A stretch of 14,277 nucleotides of DNA from JAPSGM01 sp036556985 (GTDB lineage Bacteria; Chloroflexota; Limnocylindria; QHBO01). Positions 1-5,668 of this stretch are shown in pieces (position 1 is the stretch's first letter; each line of letters begins with the position of its first letter). The translations under genes were made by a program, and so were the position numbers. The stretch covers positions 1 to 14,277 of the forward strand of contig DATBIK010000116.1 of assembly GCA_036556985.1 (NCBI GenBank), in the 5' to 3' direction. Under the pieces are notes generated by a model, which made no database searches, had not been told where the DNA came from, and saw nothing but the letters and a program-made list of their open reading frames with translations.

Positions 1-1095
1 CACCGCGTACGAGACGAGCATCTGCTCGGCGATGTAGGCCTGCACGAACCGATCGGGGTGCGCGTTGGCGTACTCCTCCGAGTAGGTCGAGTTGCCGACC
101 TCCCCGTCGATGGCCACCACGTCGCCGCGGGCGTTGCCGAGTGCCACCAGCGCGTCGCCGTACGCCTTGCGGGTTGCCTCCTTGCCACCCGTCTCGTAGG
201 CGGGCAGGGCCAGGTCGCCGGAGGTCGGGAAGCGATGCGGCTTCGCGTCGCCCGTCGGCTTCGGCACGCCGACCTTCAGGTCGCGACGGCCGCCGAGCTC
301 GGCGATGGCGGCCTCCTCGTCGGGGACCGGCTTGCCGTGGGCTCCGTTCTGGTTGGCAACCGCTTCCACGCCATGGCCCTTCTCGGTGCGGGCCAGGATC
401 GCGGTCGGGCGGCCATCGGTACTTGCCGCCTCGGTGAGCGCCTCGTCGATGGCCGCCACGTCGTGTCCGTCGATCTCGATGGTGTGCCAGCCGAAGGCGC
501 CGATGCGGCGGGCGTAGGCGTCGAGGTCCCAGCCGTGCATCGTCTCGCCGGTCTGGCCCAGGCGGTTCACGTCGACGATGGCGGTGAGGTTGTCCAGACC
601 ATGATGGCCGGCGGCCTCGAAGGCCTCCCACATCGAGCCCTCGGCCATCTCGGAGTCGCCGGTGAGGCACCAGACGCGATACGGGATACGGTCGAAGTAG
701 CGGCCGGCATACGCCACGCCCACCGAGATCGGCAGGCCCTGGCCGAGCGAGCCGGTTGCGACGTCCACCCACGGCAGCACCGGGGTGGGATGGCCCTCCA
801 GCCGGCTGCCGAGGTCGCGGAAGGTGAGCATCTCCTCGTCGGTGATGGCGCCGGCGGCGCGGTACATCGCGTACAGCAGGGGCGAGGCGTGCCCCTTGCT
901 GAAGATGAGGTGGTCGTTGCGCGGGTCGTCGGGCTTGTCGAAGTCGTAGTGCAGGTGCTTCGCCATGAGAACGGCCATGAGGTCGGCCGCCGACATGCTC
1001 GACGTGGGGTGCCCGGAGCCAGCCGCTGAGCTGGAACGGACCGAATCGACGCGCAGCTGCTGTCCGAGCTCACGCCACAGCTCGTGGTCCTTCAT
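1..1095 (-). CDS. tkt: Transketolase, animal-type, N-terminal part (cut by window edge)
   Basis: Thiamine-diphosphate enzyme of the non-oxidative pentose phosphate pathway, which moves two-carbon ketol units between sugar phosphates in the cytoplasm. The 365 visible codons run from ATG at 1095 and stay open to the window edge, so the C-terminal part is missing. Visible landmarks are SGSGHPTSS (25-33), SKGHA (66-70), EGHPTP (100-105), DVATGSLGQGL (111-121), the diphosphate motif from GDSEMAEG (146-153) to N177, GHGVE (240-244), ATRKAY (307-312, start of the pyrimidine domain) and YIAEQ (354-358), whose E357 is the expected catalytic glutamate. These blocks resemble human TKT more than the longer E. 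coli/plant type. The usual GDG of the cofactor motif reads GDS. AGGAG at 1098-1102 lies only 2 nt before ATG, and a TATCAT box lies at 1143-1148. Family call is firm; subtype is from memory of the human sequence. Confidence 0.96.
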   Translation of the reverse strand, partial: MKDHELWRELGQQLRVDSVRSSSAAGSGHPTSSMSAADLMAVLMAKHLHYDFDKPDDPRNDHLIFSKGHASPLLYAMYRAAGAITDEEMLTFRDLGSRLEGHPTPVLPWVDVATGSLGQGLPISVGVAYAGRYFDRIPYRVWCLTGDSEMAEGSMWEAFEAAGHHGLDNLTAIVDVNRLGQTGETMHGWDLDAYARRIGAFGWHTIEIDGHDVAAIDEALTEAASTDGRPTAILARTEKGHGVEAVANQNGAHGKPVPDEEAAIAELGGRRDLKVGVPKPTGDAKPHRFPTSGDLALPAYETGGKEATRKAYGDALVALGNARGDVVAIDGEVGNSTYSEEYANAHPDRFVQAYIAEQMLVSYAV

Positions 1096-1142
1096 GTCTC
1101 CTGCCACGGTCCGCAAGTTCCTTGCCGCTGTCGTACCCGTCC

Positions 1143-1148
1143 ATGATA
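1143..1148 (-). promoter_or_regulatory. Possible -10 box of the transketolase gene
   Basis: TATCAT on the minus strand, 47 nt before the transketolase ATG. It would place a transcript start near 1136 and a leader of about 40 nt carrying the AGGAG at 1098-1102. I see no good -35 hexamer at 16-18 nt. The same TATCAT hexamer precedes the nicotinamidase and qcrC genes. Confidence 0.35.
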
Positions 1149-1223
1149 CGTGGCCGCCGCACGGTGGCTCGCCGAGCGGCCAAGGGTCCCGGTTCGCCGC
1201 GCCGAGTCCGAAGTTCAGGGTGA

Positions 1224-1331
1224 GGTAACTAAGGGAGAAGATGGGGCTGAAATCGGCCCCCTGGTGGCACCGATTTGTCGACATCGGTGAATGTGGGGCA
1301 CTCGATGTGCTCTCGGCGTCCGTTAGTTACC
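1224..1331 (+). ncRNA. Candidate structured RNA or small inverted-repeat element (four-way junction)
   Basis: The ends are complementary. 1224-1236 (GGTAACTAAGGGA) pairs with 1319-1331 (TCCGTTAGTTACC) at 12 of 13 positions, the exception being G1233 against G1322. Inside lie three hairpins: 1243-1260 (GGGGCTG/CGGCCCC, 7 pairs, loop AAAT), 1268-1289 (CACCGAT/ATCGGTG, 7 perfect pairs, loop containing the palindrome GTCGAC) and 1296-1312 (6 pairs, loop TCGAT). Three pairs inside the stems (1248-1255, 1297-1311 and 1295-1313) are G-U when read on the plus strand and would be A-C mismatches on the minus strand, so plus-strand transcription fits better. I recognise no SRP, tmRNA, RNase P, tRNA or TPP-riboswitch motifs. 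The ends could equally be terminal repeats of a MITE-like element, although no target duplication is visible. Confidence 0.45.
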
Positions 1332-1371
1332 CCTGGCTGAATTGGCGGCGAAAACCCCTGGGAACGAACGA

Positions 1372-1400
1372 GGCGGCCGCTCCGCGAACGGAGGGCCGCC
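1372..1400. terminator. Strong GC hairpin, possible terminator
   Basis: A 12-pair stem interrupted by one bulged base: GGCGGCC (1372-1378) and CTCCG (1380-1384) pair with CGGAG (1389-1393) and GGCCGCC (1394-1400). On the minus strand the loop is TTCG closed by C-G nearby, a stable tetraloop type. It lies 48 nt past the stop of the zinc-ribbon gene, where a terminator is expected, but there is no clean T-tract: only TTTT about 20 nt further on. On the plus strand it would lie about 40 nt past the structured element at 1224-1331 and could end that transcript instead. Confidence 0.45.
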
Positions 1401-1421
1401 CCTGGGCGGGTGCTGGACCGA

Positions 1422-1465
1422 TGCGTCAGCCGCAGATCAGCCGCGGATCAGCCGCGCATCAGCCG
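1422..1465. repeat. 11-bp tandem repeat, four copies, across the zinc-ribbon stop codon
   Basis: Four consecutive 11-mers on the plus strand: TGCGTCAGCCG, CAGATCAGCCG, CGGATCAGCCG, CGCATCAGCCG (1422-1432, 1433-1443, 1444-1454, 1455-1465). All share TCAGCCG. On the coding strand each unit carries CGGCTGA. The stop codon of the zinc-ribbon gene (1450-1448) is the TGA of the third unit listed. Because the unit is not a multiple of three, adding or losing a copy would shift the frame and change which TGA ends the protein. Confidence 0.85.
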
Positions 1466-1774
1466 GAAGCAGTCGCTGCAGTACACCGGTCGCGCGCCGG
1501 TGGGCTTGAACGGGACCTGGGTGTCTTTGCCACAGCGGGCGCAGACGGCGTCGAACATCTCGCGCGGGCCGCGGCTGAAGCCGCCGCCGGACGCATAGCC
1601 CCCACCGTTGCCGTAGCCGCCACCACCGGACGCACGCCGCTGGGCCCGGCACGACGGACAGCGCTTGGGCGCAGAGGTGAAGCCCTTCTGCGCGAAGAAT
1701 TCCTGCTCGGACGCGGAGAACACGAAGTCGATGCCGCAGTCTGAACAGGTGAGCACCTGATCGGTGTAGGCCAC
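1448..1774 (-). CDS. Small protein with two zinc ribbons
   Basis: A 108-residue protein with two separate CxxC...CxxC zinc ribbons: C10/C13 with C39/C42, and C78/C81 with C99/C102. They are joined by a glycine-rich flexible linker at 49-68. Phrases such as LTCSDCG, FFAQKGF and PVYCSDCF are typical of a widespread family annotated only as zinc-ribbon domain protein, often said to bind nucleic acid without proof. The start is GTG at 1774, because AGGAGG at 1784-1789 sits 9 nt upstream; the in-frame ATG at 1804 would put this ribosome site inside the gene. It is the only gene here with a canonical well-spaced Shine-Dalgarno. Its end is embedded in an 11-bp tandem repeat. Function unknown; stress or RNA-related roles are guesses. 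Confidence 0.9.
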   Translation of the reverse strand: MAYTDQVLTCSDCGIDFVFSASEQEFFAQKGFTSAPKRCPSCRAQRRASGGGGYGNGGGYASGGGFSRGPREMFDAVCARCGKDTQVPFKPTGARPVYCSDCFRLMRG

Positions 1775-1976
1775 GAAGGGACCCCTCCTGAGAATGGTTG
1801 CCACGCCGGGCTTCGCTTGCCTCGAAGTGGACGCCGGCTACGGGTCTTGCCGCTACCCCGTGAGCCGACGCGTGGACGTGGTGGGAGGGGAGTGGAAAGG
1901 CTGCTGGCGCCGCTCGTCGGCGGCCCGACGCCGGGAGTATACGCGCCGCCCTTTCGGGCGCAAGATCCGAATGGCC
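1775..1976. other. Gap between the divergent zinc-ribbon and small membrane protein genes
   Basis: About 200 bp with no gene I can support. Apart from the AGGAGG at 1784-1789 it holds short GC hairpins, such as CGCCC TTTC GGGCG just before the membrane protein promoter box. I find no convincing -35/-10 pair for the zinc-ribbon gene. Confidence 0.5.
1784..1789 (-). promoter_or_regulatory. Ribosome binding site deciding the GTG start of the zinc-ribbon gene
   Basis: AGGAGG on the minus strand, 9 nt before GTG at 1774. It falls within codons if the upstream ATG at 1804 is used, which is why GTG is preferred. Confidence 0.8.
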
Positions 1977-1982
1977 TAGCAT
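1977..1982 (+). promoter_or_regulatory. Probable -10 box of a leaderless gene
   Basis: TAGCAT, followed by 6 nt (GAAACG) and then ATG at 1989. A TANNAT box this close to the start would place the transcript start at or next to the ATG. No Shine-Dalgarno is present. No clear -35. Confidence 0.5.
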
Positions 1983-1988
1983 GAAACG

Positions 1989-2177
1989 ATGGTCCTGCTC
2001 CTCGCCGCACTCCTCGTCCTGGGTGGTGGCGTGTGGCTGGCGCAGGGCCTGAATCTCCCCTTCGCGCCGGGCAGCTTCATGACCGGCGACCCGCTGTGGG
2101 CGGTCATCGGGGCGGCGGCGGTCATGACCGGGCTGTCGCTCGCGGCCCGCGAGCTGGGCCGACGGCGGACGCGCTAG
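1989..2177 (+). CDS. Small two-helix membrane protein, unknown function
   Basis: A 62-residue protein. A hydrophobic segment (about residues 2-20) is followed by a short loop with GSFMTGDP (28-35), a second hydrophobic segment (36-53) and a basic tail ending RELGRRRTR. The positive C-terminus suggests that both ends face the cytoplasm. I believe similar small proteins with a GSFMTGDP-like loop occur in related high-GC genomes, but I cannot name a family. There is no ribosome site; a TAGCAT box ends 6 nt before ATG, consistent with a leaderless message. The stop TAG (2175-2177) overlaps the stop of the convergent nicotinamidase within a single CTAG. The coding case rests on hydrophobic pattern, promoter position and the snug end; it is short, so some doubt remains. 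Confidence 0.7.
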   Translation: MVLLLAALLVLGGGVWLAQGLNLPFAPGSFMTGDPLWAVIGAAAVMTGLSLAARELGRRRTR

Positions 2178-2773
2178 GTCTCGACACCGGAGGTGAGCTC
2201 CGCGCCGGCGGCCTGCATCCCGGCCAGCGCCTCGGCGCCGTCTTCCGGCTCGAGGTTCACCGCGGCACAGGCATCGACCACGACCGACGTCTCGAAGCCG
2301 AGCCGTCGCGCGTCGAGGACGGTGGCGTTCACGCAGTAGTCGGTCGCCAGCCCCACGACGACGACCCGGCCGACGCCCCGCTCGCGGAGCATGCCCTCCA
2401 GGGCTGTCGGCGTCTCCTCGCCGCTGAGCGGGTCGCGCATCGTGAAGCCGGAGTAGCCGTCCTCGCCGTTGCTCCCCTTCCGCACCACCTCGCCGGCGAG
2501 GCGCAGGCGCGGATGGAATTCAGCGCCCCAGCTGTCCGCCACGCAGTGGACCGGCCAGATGCCGCCGTCCTTCTCGAAGTGGGGCGTCGAAGGCGGATGC
2601 CAGTCCTGGGTGTAGACGACCGTGGCCCCGCCGCGCAGGGCGCGTCCTATCTCCAGATTCACGCGCGCCACGACCGTCTCGGAGCCGCTGACGTGCAGGC
2701 TGCCGCCCGGATCGGCGAAGTCGTTCTGAACGTCGACGACGATGAGGGCCGTGTTCGCGTCATAGCTGACCAT
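2174..2773 (-). CDS. pncA: Nicotinamidase (isochorismatase-fold cysteine hydrolase)
   Basis: Deamidates nicotinamide to nicotinate and ammonia for NAD salvage in the cytoplasm. The 199-residue length is normal for the family. The catalytic triad is D14 in VVDVQNDF, K99 in VVRKGSN and C147 in ATDYCVNAT. The metal site is D57, H59 and H65 in TQDWHPPSTPHF, and H76 in WPVHC. These are the positions that distinguish nicotinamidases from other isochorismatase-fold enzymes. The ATG at 2773 is preceded after 6 nt by TATCAT (2780-2785), with no ribosome site, so the message is probably leaderless. It diverges from coxB across 63 bp, so the two promoters lie in the same short space, and it converges on the small membrane gene with shared stop bases. 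Pyrazinamide cleavage, known for some relatives, would be a side activity. Confidence 0.95.
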   Translation of the reverse strand: MVSYDANTALIVVDVQNDFADPGGSLHVSGSETVVARVNLEIGRALRGGATVVYTQDWHPPSTPHFEKDGGIWPVHCVADSWGAEFHPRLRLAGEVVRKGSNGEDGYSGFTMRDPLSGEETPTALEGMLRERGVGRVVVVGLATDYCVNATVLDARRLGFETSVVVDACAAVNLEPEDGAEALAGMQAAGAELTSGVET

Positions 2774-2779
2774 GGCCCG

Positions 2780-2785
2780 ATGATA
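2780..2785 (-). promoter_or_regulatory. Probable -10 box of pncA (leaderless)
   Basis: TATCAT on the minus strand, 6 nt before the ATG at 2773. No good -35 hexamer is visible upstream. It shares the 63-bp divergent spacer with the coxB promoter. Confidence 0.55.
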
Positions 2786-2799
2786 CGGCCGGCATCCGG

Positions 2800-2827
2800 T
2801 TGCGTCGCCCGCCCCCCGGGGTACGAT
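2800..2827 (+). promoter_or_regulatory. Probable coxB promoter (leaderless or near-leaderless)
   Basis: TTGCGT at 2800-2805, a 16-nt spacer, then TACGAT at 2822-2827, and 9 nt later the coxB ATG at 2837. The transcript start would fall within a few bases of the ATG. No Shine-Dalgarno precedes the gene. Confidence 0.5.
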
Positions 2828-2836
2828 GGGCCCCGG

Positions 2837-3556
2837 ATGCGTCGCACCCCCACCTGCCCCCGGACCGCGGCAACTGTCGCGCTCCTCGCCGTCCTGCTCG
2901 CCGCCTGCGCACCGCAGCCGGCGACCACCGAGGGCGAGCAGGTGAAGTTCCTCTACGACGTCTTCCTCGTCGCCGCGGCGGTCGTCTTCGTGGTGGTGGC
3001 CGGGCTCATCGGTTGGAGCATCGTGCGCTACCGCGACGTCGGCGACGGGCGCGAGCCGGCCGGCCCGCACGAGAACGTTCGCCTCGAGCTGCTGTGGTGG
3101 GCGCTCCCCACGGCGCTCGTCATCGTGCTGTTCATCCTCACCGCCCAGGTGCTCGGCGCGGTCGACGAACGGACCGACGACCCGGACCTCACCGTCAGCG
3201 TCACCGGCTTCCAGTGGCAGTGGCGTTTCGCCTACGAGGGGACCGGCGTCGTGGTCACCGGCACGCCGGACGAGTGGCCGCGAGTCGTGCTGCCGGTTGG
3301 CCAGCGGATCGCGTTCGACCTCGAGTCGCCGGACGTCATCCACAGCTTCTGGGTGCCCGAGTTCCTCATCAAGCGCGACGTGGTGCCCGGGCGCACGAAC
3401 CGCATCGAGCTGACGATCGAGGAGCCGGGCACCTATGCCGGGGCGTGCGGCGAGTTCTGCGGGCTGCTCCACCACCGCATGCGATTCAGCATCGACGCGG
3501 TGAGCGCCGCCGAATTCGAGGCCTGGCTTGCGGGCGGCGGGGCGGGATCGCCGTGA
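2837..3556 (+). CDS. coxB: Cytochrome c oxidase subunit II (CuA subunit)
   Basis: Accepts electrons from cytochrome c at the binuclear CuA centre and passes them to subunit I. The 239 residues begin with a lipoprotein signal, lipobox LLAAC with C24, then two membrane helices (about 40-63 and 84-107) and an outward cupredoxin domain. All CuA ligands are present: H169 (IHSFW), C204, E206, C208, H212 and M215 in CGEFCGLLHHRM. The aromatic electron-entry patch FQWQWRF is at 125-131. There is no C-terminal cytochrome c domain, so this is an aa3 and not a caa3 type. ATG 2837 is chosen because it begins the signal sequence and sits 9 nt after TACGAT. The stop TGA (3554-3556) overlaps the GTG of coxA. 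Likely donor is the diheme cytochrome encoded at 10506-11294. Confidence 0.97.
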   Translation: MRRTPTCPRTAATVALLAVLLAACAPQPATTEGEQVKFLYDVFLVAAAVVFVVVAGLIGWSIVRYRDVGDGREPAGPHENVRLELLWWALPTALVIVLFILTAQVLGAVDERTDDPDLTVSVTGFQWQWRFAYEGTGVVVTGTPDEWPRVVLPVGQRIAFDLESPDVIHSFWVPEFLIKRDVVPGRTNRIELTIEEPGTYAGACGEFCGLLHHRMRFSIDAVSAAEFEAWLAGGGAGSP

Positions 3557-5208
3557 CCAGCCTTGCGGAGCCGCGGGGGACGTCGATGGCCGGGCACGAA
3601 GAGCCGGGCGGGATCGTGGCGTTCCTGACGACCACCGACCACAAGCGCATAGGCCTCCTCTACCTGGGCGCCGGGCTCGTCTTCTTCGTCGTCTCCGGCC
3701 TGCTCGCGCTCGTCATGCGCGCCGAGCTCACCGCACCGGGGCTGCAGTTCCTCGACGAGTCGATCTACAACCAGCTGTTCACGATGCACGGCACCGGGAT
3801 GATCTTCTTCTTCGCCTCCCCGATCGCCCTCGGGTTCGCGAACTACTTCATCCCCCTCCAGATCGGTGCCCCGGACGTCGCCTTCCCACGGCTCAACGCC
3901 CTCACCTTCTGGCTGTTCCTGGCCGGCGGCCTCATCGCCTTCTCGGGCTTCCTCACCGCCAGCGGCGCGGCGGCGTTCGGGTGGACCGGCTACGCGCCGC
4001 TGTCCGACGCCACGTGGTCGCCGGGCACGGGGCCGAGCCTGTGGATCGTGGGGCTCGTCCTGGCGGGCACTTCGGGGATCCTGGGCGCGGTGAACTTCAT
4101 CGCCACCGTGTTCACGATGCGCGCCCCCGGCATGACGATGTTCCGGCTGCCGATTTTCACCTGGAACATGCTCGTCGTCTCGTTGCTCATCGTGCTCACC
4201 TTCCCGGTGCTGACGGCGGCTCTGGTCATGCTCTTCATCGACCGTACCGCGGGAGGCGGCTTCTTCGACCCTGCCCAGGGCGGCAGCCCGATCCTGTGGC
4301 AGCACCTGTTCTGGTTCTTCGGCCATCCCGAGGTCTACATCCTCGCCCTTCCGTTCTTCGGCATCGTCACCGAGATCGTGCCCGTCTTCAGCCGGAAGCG
4401 GCTGTTCGGCTATCGGGCCCTCGTCTTCGCGACCCTCCTCATCGGCGCCCTCAGCTTCAGCGTGTGGGCGCACCACATGTTCACCACCGGAGCCGTGTCG
4501 ACGCTCTTCTTCGCGATCACGTCGATGGCCATCGCCATCCCCACCGGCGTGAAGTTCTTCACCTGGATCGCGACGATGTGGCGGGGGTCGATCAGGCTGG
4601 CGACGCCGATGCTTTTCGTCGTCGGCTTCCTGCTCATGTTCCTGGTCGGCGGGATCACCGGCCCGTTCCTCGCCTCGCCGCCGATCGACTACCACGTGCA
4701 GGACAGCTACTACGTGGTGGCCCACATGCACTACGTCCTGTTCGGCGGCAGCGTCTTCGCCGCGTTCGCCGGCTTCTACTTCTGGGTGCCGAAGATGACC
4801 GGCCGCATGCTCGACGAGCGCCTGGGCCGGCTCCACTTCTGGGGCATCTTCATCGGGATGAACGTGACCTTCTTCCCGATGCACTTCCTCGGCCTGGACG
4901 GCATGCCGCGACGGATCGCCGACTACCCCGACAACCCGGGCTGGGCGCTCACCAACCTCGTGATCACCGGGGGCTCGATGCTCGTGGCGCTGGGCGTGCT
5001 CGCCTTCGTGGCGAACGTGGTCTGGAACGTCCTCATGGGCCGCGGGGCGCCCGCCGGCGACGATCCCTGGCAGGCGAACTCCCTCGAGTGGGCAACCACC
5101 TCTCCCCCGCCGCACCACAACTTCACGAGCCTCCCACCGATCCGCAGCGAGCGCCCGGTATGGGACGCCCGCCAGGCCGCTGACCGAGAAGGGCGGGGCC
5201 ATGGCTGA
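3553..5208 (+). CDS. coxA: Cytochrome c oxidase subunit I (haem-copper catalytic subunit, type A1)
   Basis: Membrane catalytic core that reduces oxygen to water and pumps protons. 551 residues, about twelve helices. Low-spin haem a ligands are H79 (MHGTG) and H393; haem a3 ligand H391; CuB ligands H258, H307 and H308. Y262 of GHPEVY is the tyrosine expected to be cross-linked to H258, and E260 marks the A1 subfamily. K334 (TGVKFF) is the K-channel lysine, and NYFIPLQIGAPD (97-108) belongs to the D-channel entry. Start GTG 3553 overlaps the coxB stop as GTGA; an ATG at 3586 with GGGGGA upstream is a real alternative and would remove 11 residues. The end overlaps the next gene by 8 bp. The signature residues look intact. 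Confidence 0.98.
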   Translation: MTSLAEPRGTSMAGHEEPGGIVAFLTTTDHKRIGLLYLGAGLVFFVVSGLLALVMRAELTAPGLQFLDESIYNQLFTMHGTGMIFFFASPIALGFANYFIPLQIGAPDVAFPRLNALTFWLFLAGGLIAFSGFLTASGAAAFGWTGYAPLSDATWSPGTGPSLWIVGLVLAGTSGILGAVNFIATVFTMRAPGMTMFRLPIFTWNMLVVSLLIVLTFPVLTAALVMLFIDRTAGGGFFDPAQGGSPILWQHLFWFFGHPEVYILALPFFGIVTEIVPVFSRKRLFGYRALVFATLLIGALSFSVWAHHMFTTGAVSTLFFAITSMAIAIPTGVKFFTWIATMWRGSIRLATPMLFVVGFLLMFLVGGITGPFLASPPIDYHVQDSYYVVAHMHYVLFGGSVFAAFAGFYFWVPKMTGRMLDERLGRLHFWGIFIGMNVTFFPMHFLGLDGMPRRIADYPDNPGWALTNLVITGGSMLVALGVLAFVANVVWNVLMGRGAPAGDDPWQANSLEWATTSPPPHHNFTSLPPIRSERPVWDARQAADREGRGHG

Positions 5209-5653
5209 GGAGCTGCGCTTCTTCCTGCGCACCGGGGTCTATGCCGCGGTCATCGCGGTCGTCTACTGGTTCGCGAGCTACGACCCGGTGACTGACACCT
5301 ACGACTGGGCGGGTACGACGCTGCTCGTGGCGGCCGCCCTGGCGGGGACCGCGGTGGTGGCGGTGATGGCGCTCTTTGCGCGTCGCGCACTCGGCGGGCC
5401 GGGTGGCTCGACGCTCGGGATCCTCGCGCGCTGGCTGGGACTCGGAGACCCGGGCGGCACGGCCGACGAATCGCCGCTCGCGGCCGGGCTGGATCCACTC
5501 CCGCCGTCCTCCGCCTGGCCGCTGCTGGGCGGCGTGGCCGCCACGCTCATCGGCCTTGGGCTCGTGTTCGGGCCGTGGCTGTGGCTGCCAGGCGTCGTGC
5601 TGCTGGCCTGGGTGGCGTGGAGCTGGGTCACCCAGCTCCGATCCGCGCGCTGA
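5201..5653 (+). CDS. ctaF: Cytochrome c oxidase subunit IV-like membrane protein (CtaF type)
   Basis: A 150-residue membrane protein with four predicted helices (about 12-25, 40-60, 108-125, 128-144). A soluble loop (62-104) rich in glycine, proline and acidic residues lies between the two pairs. Size, topology, the opening ExxFF...VYAAV...VYWFxSYDPxTDTYDWAGT and the position right after coxA match the actinobacterial small oxidase subunit IV family, which supports assembly or stability and is not catalytic. Its ATG overlaps the coxA stop (ATGGCTGA), implying coupled translation. There is only a weak G-rich sequence upstream. The call is mainly by context and topology; the family is poorly conserved. 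No subunit III gene follows it. The stop codon lies in the left arm of an 8-bp hairpin (5648-5668). Confidence 0.8.
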   Translation: MAEELRFFLRTGVYAAVIAVVYWFASYDPVTDTYDWAGTTLLVAAALAGTAVVAVMALFARRALGGPGGSTLGILARWLGLGDPGGTADESPLAAGLDPLPPSSAWPLLGGVAATLIGLGLVFGPWLWLPGVVLLAWVAWSWVTQLRSAR

Positions 5654-5668
5654 GCGCGGTGCTCAGCG
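5648..5668 (+). promoter_or_regulatory. Hairpin at the ctaF stop / oxidase start junction
   Basis: CGCTGAGC (5648-5655) and GCTCAGCG (5661-5668) form a perfect 8-pair stem around the loop GCGGT. The ctaF stop TGA (5651-5653) is in the left arm, and the GTG start of the flavoprotein gene (5659-5661) sits mostly in the loop. No T-tract follows, so it is less likely a terminator than a structure affecting translation of the next gene. Confidence 0.5.

Noticed and set aside
58..1029. Open frame of 323 codons on the plus strand
   Set aside because: Antisense to the transketolase, which has clear conserved motifs throughout.
1224..1331. Target-site duplication flanking the inverted-repeat element
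   Set aside because: The bases just outside (ending GTGA on the left, starting CCTGG on the right) show no direct repeat, so insertion as a mobile element is not supported by the flanks alone.
1096..1371. TPP riboswitch or other known leader upstream of transketolase
   Set aside because: I looked for the CTGAGA and related conserved pieces of the TPP riboswitch and for SRP, tmRNA and RNase P signatures on both strands and saw none.
1241..1744. Plus-strand frame of 167 codons covering the gap and the zinc-ribbon gene
   Set aside because: It crosses the structured element and the tandem repeat, lies antisense to the zinc-ribbon gene and has no family signal.
3433..5232. Open frame of 599 codons on the minus strand
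   Set aside because: Antisense to coxA, whose haem and copper ligands are all in place. Composition is typical of a GC-driven shadow frame.
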